Below, one piece after another: positions 7,408-12,805 of a stretch of 20,186 nt of DNA. Numbering within the stretch: the first letter of the stretch is position 1; each line of letters opens with the position of its first letter. Source of the DNA: a virus; the IMG/VR virus record IMGVR_UViG_3300032783_000012, positions 1 to 20,186 of that record, one strand, 5' to 3'. The position numbers and the translations under genes are program-made. Under the pieces are notes generated by a model. It was given only the letters and a program-made list of their open reading frames with translations, had not been told where the DNA came from and did no database searches.

Positions 7408-8089
7408 CCCAATGCCCCGCATAGCAAATGTCAGCGAACCAATTTCCATCTTTGTCTCTTCGCGGTCGCTGAGAAACGTGTTCGATGTGACCGATCACGT
7501 TGTCGAGATCGATATAGACCTTGAAGCCGGACTGTTGAGCGTACCAGCAAAAGAAAAGATCGGAGCTGGAATATCTGAGGTCGAGCTGACCCTGACGAAA
7601 CCAGGGAGGATCCATCGCCTCAAAAACATTTCTTCGGATCAGCATCCCTGCATTGCCTACCGTCCCGGTCCATTCCATAATACCGGACTTCCCGCGGAGA
7701 ACTTCCCAACGATCCGGATGAGGAACGAAGCCCCCTTCAACTCCGCAGTTTAAAACGGGAGCGTGATCGGATTTTCTTAAACAAAGAGGGACGATGATAT
7801 CAACATTGCGCTCATACAATTTGTAAAAAAGATTTTTCGGGAAATCGTGATCGTCTCCCAAAATCCATAGCCAGCGCATTTCCGGATTTTCCATCATCTT
7901 CGTTACGAGCTCATTAAAGTTAAATCCGATATCGCAGCCCATGGCGAAAAGTTTTTGGGAGTTTGGAGGAAGGAGAACTTCATTTAGGGATGAATCGAAT
8001 TCTCGATATCTCCCTAAAAAAGAAGTGGGGATCCCTACGATGCCGGCAGGGATCCCCTTCAATTTTTGTTTAATCGTAGAATTTTTCAT
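7397..8089 (-). CDS. GT-A fold glycosyltransferase (family 2-like)
   Basis: 230 residues. ATG at 8089 has AAAGGG upstream and lies 7 bases after the previous stop. The N-terminus has a G-I-V-G-I-P-T-S strand (about 16-23). W-L-W-I-L-G-D-D-H-D-F-P at 73-84 provides the D-x-D-type nucleotide-sugar and metal site (D79/D80/D82). V-G-N-A-G-M-L-I at 144-151 is the acceptor loop seen in this group. S-S-D-L-F-F-C-W-Y-A at 175-184, followed by G-F-K-V-Y-I-D, resembles the acidic catalytic region. H201 in N-V-I-G-H may bind the metal. No membrane segment is seen, so a soluble cytoplasmic enzyme acting on a protein or an activated carrier is likely. Its place within virion genes, before an acyltransferase and after a Ser/Thr-rich repeat protein, fits glycosylation of virion proteins. 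Host surface modification is the alternative. Confidence 0.8.
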   Translation of the reverse strand: MKNSTIKQKLKGIPAGIVGIPTSFLGRYREFDSSLNEVLLPPNSQKLFAMGCDIGFNFNELVTKMMENPEMRWLWILGDDHDFPKNLFYKLYERNVDIIVPLCLRKSDHAPVLNCGVEGGFVPHPDRWEVLRGKSGIMEWTGTVGNAGMLIRRNVFEAMDPPWFRQGQLDLRYSSSDLFFCWYAQQSGFKVYIDLDNVIGHIEHVSQRPRRDKDGNWFADICYAGHWDED

Positions 8090-8096
8090 GGGCCCT

Positions 8097-8807
8097 TTAT
8101 GCCGCTTTCAGGGTCATAACGGACAGAACAATTCCACTCGCATGAGTAAAGGCCTTATTCAGAGACGCCTTTGCGGTGGTCGCCCCCGATTTATAGACCT
8201 TTGCAACCTGAACCCCCGAAGAGATCGCGGCAGCGGAAGGGGGAGAGGTTGGAATGACGCCGATGATAACAGCGCCGGATGAGGTCGCTCCGGAAATGGA
8301 AGATGCTCCGGAAGCAACGGTAAGAGTGATCGCGGCGTATTTCACTTTGCTGGCAATCACCGAATTCGCGCCGAGCTTGGCAGCAACAACCGAACTGGAG
8401 CCCAACCCCGCGGAAGTAACCGCGCCTGTCCCGATAGCGGCAGCGACAACAGCGCCCGAAGCCAAGGCCGCCGATGTAACCGCTCCCGTTCCGAGTTTTG
8501 CGGCAACAACGGAACCGGCAGCGATGTTTGCTGAAGTGATCGAATTCGCGCCGATCGCGCTGGCGGGAGTCACGAAGGAGGCACTCGACAGCGATCCATT
8601 GTTATAATAAAGCACTCCGTTTGTCTTCATAAAGATACAACCCGGAGCATAACCGGTGTCGCCATTCGTGGGGACCGTCGCCCCCTGACAGAGAATAACG
8701 TCGCCGTGAGAATTGCACATTTGGATTTTTACGGAAGGCGTTCCAATCTTCCGAGTAAAACCCACTACGCGAAGCATCCCAACAAGAAAATCCTCGAACT
8801 GAGCCAT
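8097..8807 (-). CDS. Virion-associated protein with 10-residue Ala/Ser/Thr repeats
   Basis: 236 residues from ATG at 8807, preceded by GGAGG at 7 bases. An upstream in-frame start (near 8876) would add a low-complexity Pro/Gln stretch across a hairpin and is rejected. Residues 1-80 form a compact domain with C-x(8)-C pairs (C31, C40) and a G-C-I-F-M-K-T-N-G-V-L-Y-Y strand typical of fibre-type proteins. Residues about 84-156 are about seven 10-residue repeats alternating G-S-V-V-A-A-K-L and G-A-V-T-S-A-x-L. Residues 157-236 are Ser/Thr/Ala-rich with strands. Such repeats occur in phage fibres and head fibres and probably stack as a beta-helix. Adjacent to the glycosyltransferase, it is a plausible but unproven sugar acceptor. 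Confidence 0.75.
   Translation of the reverse strand: MAQFEDFLVGMLRVVGFTRKIGTPSVKIQMCNSHGDVILCQGATVPTNGDTGYAPGCIFMKTNGVLYYNNGSLSSASFVTPASAIGANSITSANIAAGSVVAAKLGTGAVTSAALASGAVVAAAIGTGAVTSAGLGSSSVVAAKLGANSVIASKVKYAAITLTVASGASSISGATSSGAVIIGVIPTSPPSAAAISSGVQVAKVYKSGATTAKASLNKAFTHASGIVLSVMTLKAA
8340..8558 (-). repeat. Seven tandem coding repeats of 10 residues (30 bases)
   Basis: This segment encodes residues 84-156 of the 236-residue protein. Two repeat types alternate, one with V-V-A-A-K-L and the other with G-A-V-T-S-A. The 30-base units are similar enough to see by eye, which suggests relatively recent duplication or conversion. A 117-codon open frame on the plus strand here is a by-product of the biased codons. 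Confidence 0.7.
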
Positions 8808-8849
8808 GGTTTTTCCTCCATTTTCACCCTGTTGCTGAGGGGGAGAAAC

Positions 8850-8869
8850 GGGGGGGGATGAACCCCCCC
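8850..8869 (-). other. Strong G/C hairpin in a 72-base intergenic gap
   Basis: On the plus strand, eight G (8850-8857), a five-base loop and seven C (8863-8869) form a near-perfect stem between the 166-residue gene (stop at 8880) and the repeat-protein start (8807). On the transcribed strand it is followed by GTTTCTCC rather than a run of T, so it is not a classic terminator. It may protect the 3' end of upstream mRNA or reduce read-through, and so help express coat genes above fibre genes. No gene lies in 8808-8879. Confidence 0.5.
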
Positions 8870-8879
8870 TCGACAAAGG

Positions 8880-9380
8880 TTATTGTCCGGTCGTACCCGC
8901 AGGAGTGCCCGCATTATAGGGCTGATCCGCATGGAGGGTATCGAGACAAACATCAAAAATCGCCGTTGTGACATTCGCCGTCCCGATAAGAATGGAAGCG
9001 TAGTCGGTCCCCGCCCCGGTGTTATAGGCGAGGATGTTGGCGATCGTCCAGCCGGCCCCGGAAGAGTCGATAATCGTCCCCAGGCCCGAAAGAGCAAGCG
9101 TGGTGCAGAGCGTCTTGCTCCCCGAAGTGTTGACGGTAATCGTGCCCCCGCCCGTATCGACGGTTCGGACGAAAATATACGCCCCGAGAACGATGCAGTA
9201 TTGAGGGATATTGATCAACGTGTAGGTGTTCGTGTTGATCAATCCCGAAGCCGTCAAAGTCCCCGCAGCGATCAGCGCGGGAACGTCGATCTTTCTTGAA
9301 ATGACGCACCTTTTGAAAATTCCTTCGCTCGGATAAGCAGCGATGGAAGTGGAAATCCTGATGTCCACAGTAGATCCCAT
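8880..9380 (-). CDS. Putative capsid-associated (decoration-like) protein
   Basis: 166 residues. ATG at 9380 has a textbook GGAGGTAACTT leader. The sequence is strand-rich with Thr, Gly, Ile and Val. An early segment K-I-D-V-P-A-L (about 31-37) is followed by I-N-I-P-Q-Y-C-I-V-L-G-A-Y-I-F-V (about 56-71). That pattern, residues setting a value and then a strand, recalls small phage proteins encoded next to the major capsid protein. The gene comes immediately after the major capsid gene, 47 bases away, the common position for a head decoration or head-completion protein. No enzyme motif is seen. The decoration role is inferred from position only, and a minor capsid or fibre-anchor protein is equally possible. 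Confidence 0.75.
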   Translation of the reverse strand: MGSTVDIRISTSIAAYPSEGIFKRCVISRKIDVPALIAAGTLTASGLINTNTYTLINIPQYCIVLGAYIFVRTVDTGGGTITVNTSGSKTLCTTLALSGLGTIIDSSGAGWTIANILAYNTGAGTDYASILIGTANVTTAIFDVCLDTLHADQPYNAGTPAGTTGQ

Positions 9381-9427
9381 AAGTTACCTCCTTCAATCGA
9401 TCTGAAAAGGGTAAAGGTTAAAAATCG

Positions 9428-10384
9428 TTATTTGTGAGCGTAAAGAACGCCACAGGCTTCCGTCTTCAGGATCTTGATCCCGTAAACGATCAGTCCGCGG
9501 ACCTTATCCGCGAAGGCTCTCTGAGCTCTCAGGGTTTCCGTTTCCGTCAGTTGAGCCGCGAAAGAAGGACCGAAGGGATGCCCGAAGGGGATACAGGTTG
9601 TATTTGTTCCGCCATCGTTGACGACCGGGAGAAGGTTCGACACATAAAGCCCGAACATATCGATTTCTCCGATTCGGCCGTTTCTCAGGATGGAAACGCT
9701 GTCTCCGGTGATGGAGGCATTCTTGAGATCGGACTTTTTGATTAGACCGGCCATCCAAACAGGGATAATCATCCACATCCGATCGTTGGGAACATTCTGC
9801 TCGGCAAGGACGTTCTCGCAATCGACGATATAATCGAGGACGTTTCCCTTGTCGAGAGTGACGGTTGATCCATAGGCGCCGATGTTGTAGCTGGCGCTTT
9901 TGTATCCCGCCGTCTGCCCGGTATTATAGGCGCTGACCTGTCCCATGACTCCGGAAGTGGTCCCGCCATAACCGAACCATTGATTGAAAACATCTGTCTC
10001 GATCGTGATCTTCTGCTGCCGGCCGGCTTCGTCCGTCCACCGATCCAAGAGGTTAAGGTCACTCTGGACATCCATTACGTCGTCCAGGAGAACAGACCAG
10101 TAATACCCCTGATCGATCGACAGGGAGGTCGGAGTGGAAACCGGGCGTTCGTCGACGAGATCCTGACCAACCACGTATTTTCTCATGGTGATCGGAGCGA
10201 CGGTTCGGATGATCACGGTATCACCGTATTTCTTGATCTCACCTTCATAATCGGTGTTGCAGATATCCGTCATGCAGGTGGCATCGTAGAACTTGATCAA
10301 AATCTTCCCGGACCAAATTTCCGGGATAAAACGAGATCCGGCCCTGGTATAGTCCGGTTGTTCTGTTACGCGAGGGTAAGCCAT
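9428..10384 (-). CDS. Major capsid protein (HK97 fold, P22-coat/N4-gp56-like)
   Basis: 318 residues. ATG at 10384 follows an ideal AAGGAGG site, as expected for the most abundant virion protein. The N-terminal R-F-I-P-E-I-W-S (about 18-25) and K-K-Y-G-D-T-V-I-I-R (about 51-60) match the opening of P22-coat/N4-gp56-type capsid proteins. The long L-L-D-D-V-M-D-V-Q-S-D-L helix region (about 97-108) resembles the spine helix. A central segment with V-P-N-D-R-M-W-M-I-I-P-V-W-M (about 198-211) and the closing strands fit the A-domain and P-domain order. It follows a scaffold gene directly, which is the standard arrangement. I am confident that it is the coat protein. The exact subfamily is less certain. 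Confidence 0.85.
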   Translation of the reverse strand: MAYPRVTEQPDYTRAGSRFIPEIWSGKILIKFYDATCMTDICNTDYEGEIKKYGDTVIIRTVAPITMRKYVVGQDLVDERPVSTPTSLSIDQGYYWSVLLDDVMDVQSDLNLLDRWTDEAGRQQKITIETDVFNQWFGYGGTTSGVMGQVSAYNTGQTAGYKSASYNIGAYGSTVTLDKGNVLDYIVDCENVLAEQNVPNDRMWMIIPVWMAGLIKKSDLKNASITGDSVSILRNGRIGEIDMFGLYVSNLLPVVNDGGTNTTCIPFGHPFGPSFAAQLTETETLRAQRAFADKVRGLIVYGIKILKTEACGVLYAHK

Positions 10385-10395
10385 AGTATACCTCC

Positions 10396-11376
10396 TTATC
10401 CGTCAATAATAAGGCCTTTTGCGGCTTTCTCATCGATTTCGGCCTTTAATTGAGCCTCTTTTTTTGGATCCTTTTTATACTTCCCTACGGCGATATCGGT
10501 GAGAGTTTTTTTCACATAAGACCTTGTGATAGGTTTTTTCTTGTCTTCCGCTGTCTTGTCTTTCGGAGGTGTTCCCCCTCCAGAATTCGGCTTCGGAAGT
10601 CCGAGATTTCCTTCATCGTCAGGGATCTCTTGAGCGGTCCCTGGATTTTTAACCTTGATGAATTCATTGAAATGTTCAGCGACGGCTTTAAAATCGCCTT
10701 TCGCATAAGAAGACATCATCAAATCGTAGCGGGAGTGGCCGGCAATCATATTGACGTTTGCCCATCGGAGAAATTCAGAGCCTTGCGTGTTCATCTCACG
10801 CCAGCTCCCGCGCTTATCGACGAGACGATCCATTTCTTTGCTGAATCCATCAACTTCCGTTTTTTGAACCCTTCTTTCTACGGAAGTGAAACCGCTTTCT
10901 ATTTTGTTTAACCTCTCTTCAAGGCTGGCGATTTTCTTGTCTCTCTCTTTGAGGACACGCCGGAGCTGAATTTCGCTCATCTTGGCGACTTCCGGATATT
11001 GTTCGCGGAGGCTTTCAAGCTCTCCCTCATCTGGATCCGGAACGGCGGGCTCAGGGACTTTTCCCTTTTCGGCCTTGAGTGAGGAAATTTCCACTTTGAT
11101 CGTTGTGAGATCGTCTGCAAGGGCCTTGTTTTGTCGAATGAGCTCAGGGACTTCGCTGTTATACTTTCCTTCAAGCGTCAAGCGTCTCTGTTTCTCTTCT
11201 TCATATAAGGCCTTGTAATCCAATCCCTCATTCGCAGGCGGTTCAGGATCGGGATCAGGAGTCTCTATGGGAGGAGTTTCCCTGGAAGGATCTTCCGGGG
11301 GCTGATTCTCATAGGCTTCTTTTCTGATTTTTTCCGCTAATTCCGCCTGTCTCAATACTGCCGCTGGCATTCCCAT
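10396..11376 (-). CDS. Capsid scaffolding protein
   Basis: 326 residues, highly charged and with little hydrophobic core. An acidic proline-rich N-terminal stretch (about 25-50) is followed by predicted coiled-coil helices at about 52-105 and 140-178, with heptad-like Leu/Ile/Lys/Glu patterns. The C-terminus (about 275-322) is Lys-rich helix-turn-helix-like, as in P22-type scaffolds, where a basic C-terminal helix pair binds the coat protein. The gene ends 11 bases before the major capsid gene. ATG at 11376 has GTAGGGAAAG in front, and a second ATG two codons later is an alternative start. The protein would guide prohead assembly and then leave or be cleaved. The leader upstream is structured (see the entries at 11395-11617), which may control expression of this protein. 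Confidence 0.85.
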   Translation of the reverse strand: MGMPAAVLRQAELAEKIRKEAYENQPPEDPSRETPPIETPDPDPEPPANEGLDYKALYEEEKQRRLTLEGKYNSEVPELIRQNKALADDLTTIKVEISSLKAEKGKVPEPAVPDPDEGELESLREQYPEVAKMSEIQLRRVLKERDKKIASLEERLNKIESGFTSVERRVQKTEVDGFSKEMDRLVDKRGSWREMNTQGSEFLRWANVNMIAGHSRYDLMMSSYAKGDFKAVAEHFNEFIKVKNPGTAQEIPDDEGNLGLPKPNSGGGTPPKDKTAEDKKKPITRSYVKKTLTDIAVGKYKKDPKKEAQLKAEIDEKAAKGLIIDG

Positions 11377-11394
11377 CTTTCCCTACTTTCCGGC

Positions 11395-11445
11395 GCCGTC
11401 TCTACGGTCTGCCTTTTTATTTCCATCGGGCCGTCTTTACGGTCT
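11395..11445 (-). repeat. Tandem 16-base hairpin repeat in scaffold-gene leader
   Basis: On the plus strand, GCCGTCTCTACGGTCT (11395-11410) and GCCGTCTTTACGGTCT (11430-11445) differ at one base and are 35 bases apart. Each contains a perfect CCGT/ACGG stem with a four-base loop. They lie between the terminator and the scaffold ribosome site, so both hairpins would be in the 5' leader of the scaffold-coat mRNA. This could be a protein-binding site (coat or scaffold autoregulation) or a transcript-stabilising element. The repeat is clear, and the role is inference. Confidence 0.6.
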
Positions 11446-11459
11446 CCGTTGGATGCAAT

Positions 11460-11499
11460 AAAAAAGCCCCGCCTAAAGGTTTCCCTTCAGACGGGGCTT
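11460..11499 (-). terminator. Strong intrinsic terminator before the scaffold gene
   Basis: Read on the minus strand, a 14-pair stem (11484-11497 with 11466-11479, counting two G-U pairs) is closed by a GAAA tetraloop and extended by AA/TT. Six T residues follow (11465-11460). This is the textbook rho-independent form. It lies about 85 bases before the scaffold start, inside what otherwise looks like one late operon. Either the upstream packaging genes are transcribed separately from scaffold and coat, or partial read-through or antitermination is needed. Confidence 0.85.
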
Positions 11500-11584
11500 A
11501 GTGAAGCTGCGCGGCTCAAAAAGCCCGCTTCCATTTAGGCCTACAGGCCATTAGGATCAGCGGTAAGCGAACCGTTTTATGTTT
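11460..11584 (-). ncRNA. Candidate small structured RNA or attenuated leader
   Basis: Between the promoter-like site (11617-11591) and the terminator (11499-11460) about 125 bases carry successive hairpins on the minus strand. They are CGGT/ACCG (11574-11561), TGGCC/GGCCTA (11550-11536), GAAGC/GCTTC (11531-11503, with inner GGCT/AGCC) and then the terminator stem. No reading frame with a ribosome site is present. A discrete RNA of roughly 120-125 nucleotides could therefore be made from here, or the segment could attenuate transcription into scaffold and coat. I do not recognise a known RNA family, and it is not tRNA-like. The claim rests on structure and signals read by eye. Confidence 0.4.
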
Positions 11585-11590
11585 TACAGA

Positions 11591-11617
11591 ATTACACGGC
11601 TTTTAATCCAATGTCAA
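11591..11617 (-). promoter_or_regulatory. Candidate sigma70-type promoter
   Basis: On the minus strand a perfect TTGACA (11617-11612) is followed after 15 bases by TGTAAT (11596-11591), five of six matches to TATAAT. The spacing is two bases short of ideal. It overlaps the last codons and stop of the 66-residue gene and would start transcription near 11584, directly before the hairpin series. A host-like promoter just before the scaffold and capsid genes is functionally reasonable, but the short spacer keeps this tentative. Confidence 0.4.
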
Positions 11618-11792
11618 GACGATTTTTGTCAGGGGCCCTCTGCTTCATTCTCCGGATCAACCCGGTTTCATGTCTTTCGGCGTCGGAGATCGAGGGCCCT
11701 TGCCCGATATGGAGAACGAGCTGCCCCATAAATCCCGGGGGAATCAGGTCCATTTCCATTAAGGCTTCGATAAGTTTTTTTTCTGCCGTCAT
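11592..11792 (-). CDS. Small hypothetical protein, 66 residues
   Basis: The preferred start is ATG at 11792, which overlaps the upstream stop in the ATGA arrangement. An in-frame start 30 codons earlier would overlap the previous gene over 90 bases and gives a low-quality N-terminus. The protein begins T-A-E-K-K-L-I-E-A-L-M-E-M-D, an amphipathic helix, followed by a P-P-G-F-M-G-Q-L-V-L-H-I-G turn, and ends in a basic stretch. I recognise no family. It lies between the portal-side genes and the scaffold gene, so a minor head assembly role is possible, but nothing in the sequence shows it. Its stop codon lies inside the candidate promoter. Confidence 0.6.
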   Translation of the reverse strand: MTAEKKLIEALMEMDLIPPGFMGQLVLHIGQGPSISDAERHETGLIRRMKQRAPDKNRLDIGLKAV

Positions 11793-12085
11793 GATTCTTT
11801 GATCGGTTCTGGATTTTTCCTTGCTTCGGCTATTTTCGCCCTGGACGCCATCTCTTCCCTTGCATTTTCGATCCAGGAGCATAAATTAAAAAGAAAAACC
11901 GAGACCCCCTGATATCGTCTCACTTCTTTTTCTTCAAGCTGCACCCCGAAGGCGGTGTAATTCTCATAATGGATCAGTTGTTCGGCGATCCATTTCTTCA
12001 GGGTGATCCAATTCGGATCGTTGTTCGAGTTCAGGTTCGCCACACTCCTCAACACTTCGTCCGACATTACGAAAAAGTTCTCCAT
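11789..12085 (-). CDS. Hypothetical protein, 98 residues
   Basis: ATG at 12085 has a strong GAGGAGG site, although this start lies inside the end of the upstream YkgJ-like gene (122-base overlap in another frame). The ribosome site and the ATGA junction with the next gene both argue that this frame is real. The protein is mostly helical: residues about 6-45 include W-I-T-L-K-K-W-I-A-E-Q-L, followed by F-G-V-Q-L-E-E-K-E and a C-terminal charged helix ending E-A-R-K-N-P-E-P. No domain is recognised, with no Cys cluster and no membrane segment. It could be a small head-assembly or regulatory protein. Confidence 0.65.
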   Translation of the reverse strand: MENFFVMSDEVLRSVANLNSNNDPNWITLKKWIAEQLIHYENYTAFGVQLEEKEVRRYQGVSVFLFNLCSWIENAREEMASRAKIAEARKNPEPIKES

Positions 12086-12446
12086 CTTTTTTCTCCTCCT
12101 CTATTTTTTCTGTAGCCCAAAGGCATTTTAAGCCATCTCTCTTTTCCTCGAGACGGCCGTCGAACATCACGCAGACCAGGGGCCTTTCGTTGTAAATATC
12201 GCAGGTAAAAGAGAGATCTCCGTTTCCCTCTTCTTTTGCCTCGATCTTCTTCACCAGGTGAGGACATTGATAGGGAATTTTCAATCGCCAGCTATTCGAA
12301 TGCTCTTTGACGATCGATATTTTCCTTGCCTGGAGCCAGCCTCTCCAAAGGAGCTCATTGGATTTAGGCTCTGGCTTGTGCAATTCAAGAACGAAAAATT
12401 TACAGCACTCCCCGCATCGCTGGCATAATTCGGATTTCGTCGGCAT
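11964..12446 (-). CDS. YkgJ-family cysteine-cluster protein
   Basis: 160 residues. ATG at 12446 shares one base with the upstream stop. It begins C-Q-R-C-G-E-C-C (residues 8-15), followed by C-P-H-L (61-64), T-C-D-I-Y-N-E-R-P-L-V-C (81-92) and C108. This order is the signature of the YkgJ / CxxCxxCC family, thought to bind zinc or an iron-sulphur cluster. Known members are small proteins of unclear biochemical role. Finding one between the portal-side gene and the scaffold gene is unusual. The last 40 codons are charged and overlap the next gene's frame, so the functional domain probably ends near residue 115. It might modify or cofactor-load a virion protein, but this is speculation. Confidence 0.8.
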   Translation of the reverse strand: MPTKSELCQRCGECCKFFVLELHKPEPKSNELLWRGWLQARKISIVKEHSNSWRLKIPYQCPHLVKKIEAKEEGNGDLSFTCDIYNERPLVCVMFDGRLEEKRDGLKCLWATEKIEEEKKDGELFRNVGRSVEECGEPELEQRSELDHPEEMDRRTTDPL

Positions 12447-12790
12447 CAGTTTTTCTCGCTCTTATAATCCGCGGAGACCAGGGCGGATCCGTTCGTGGTT
12501 AAGGTGGTAATCTCAACCATCACATCGTCGACCGGTTGATTCTGAAAAAATCGATATGCGGCTTTCGCGGTGATTTCAGGCGCGGAGAATGTCGCTTCGG
12601 TGTTTGCGTCGGTTGCCGTCAAAATAGCCCATGGCCCACCGGCGATCCGACCCCAAAGTTTGAATTTTAATACGGTTACTGTCCCGCTGACATTTGAAAA
12701 AGAAACCAGAAGCCCATGATTCATTGCAGAAGCCCTGAAAGCCTGGCCTTGTGCTGGCGCTGATACGCCGCTTAAAATTCTTGCTCCCAT
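12446..12790 (-). CDS. Small beta-rich hypothetical structural protein
   Basis: 114 residues. ATG at 12790 has AAAGGAG 6 bases upstream, and the gene lies 15 bases after the portal stop. The composition (Val, Thr, Ser, Ala) and repeated short strands, for example T-V-T-V-L-K-F-K-L-W-G-R-I, resemble an Ig-like or beta-barrel module. No motif allows a family name. Following the portal directly, it is probably a virion or head-related protein, though it could be a small decoration protein. Its stop overlaps the start of the YkgJ-like gene, which would couple their translation. Confidence 0.65.
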   Translation of the reverse strand: MGARILSGVSAPAQGQAFRASAMNHGLLVSFSNVSGTVTVLKFKLWGRIAGGPWAILTATDANTEATFSAPEITAKAAYRFFQNQPVDDVMVEITTLTTNGSALVSADYKSEKN

Positions 12791-12805
12791 CGTTTTCTCC
12801 TTTCG

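Noticed and set aside
8254-8607. 117-codon open frame on the plus strand
   Set aside because: It is exactly antisense to the Ala/Ser/Thr repeat region, has low-complexity composition and no ribosome site. It is an artefact of repeated codons.
8808-8876. Longer N-terminus for the repeat protein
   Set aside because: The extension is Pro/Gln/Gly low complexity and crosses a strong hairpin, whereas ATG at 8807 has a proper ribosome site.
9022-9396. 124-codon minus-strand frame over the post-capsid gene
   Set aside because: It is out of phase with the frame that has a perfect GGAGG site. It is rich in His/Arg/Asp and unlike a phage structural protein.
11503-11574. Possible tRNA in the hairpin cluster
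   Set aside because: GGTTCGC resembles part of a T-arm, but no acceptor stem, anticodon arm or correct spacing is present.
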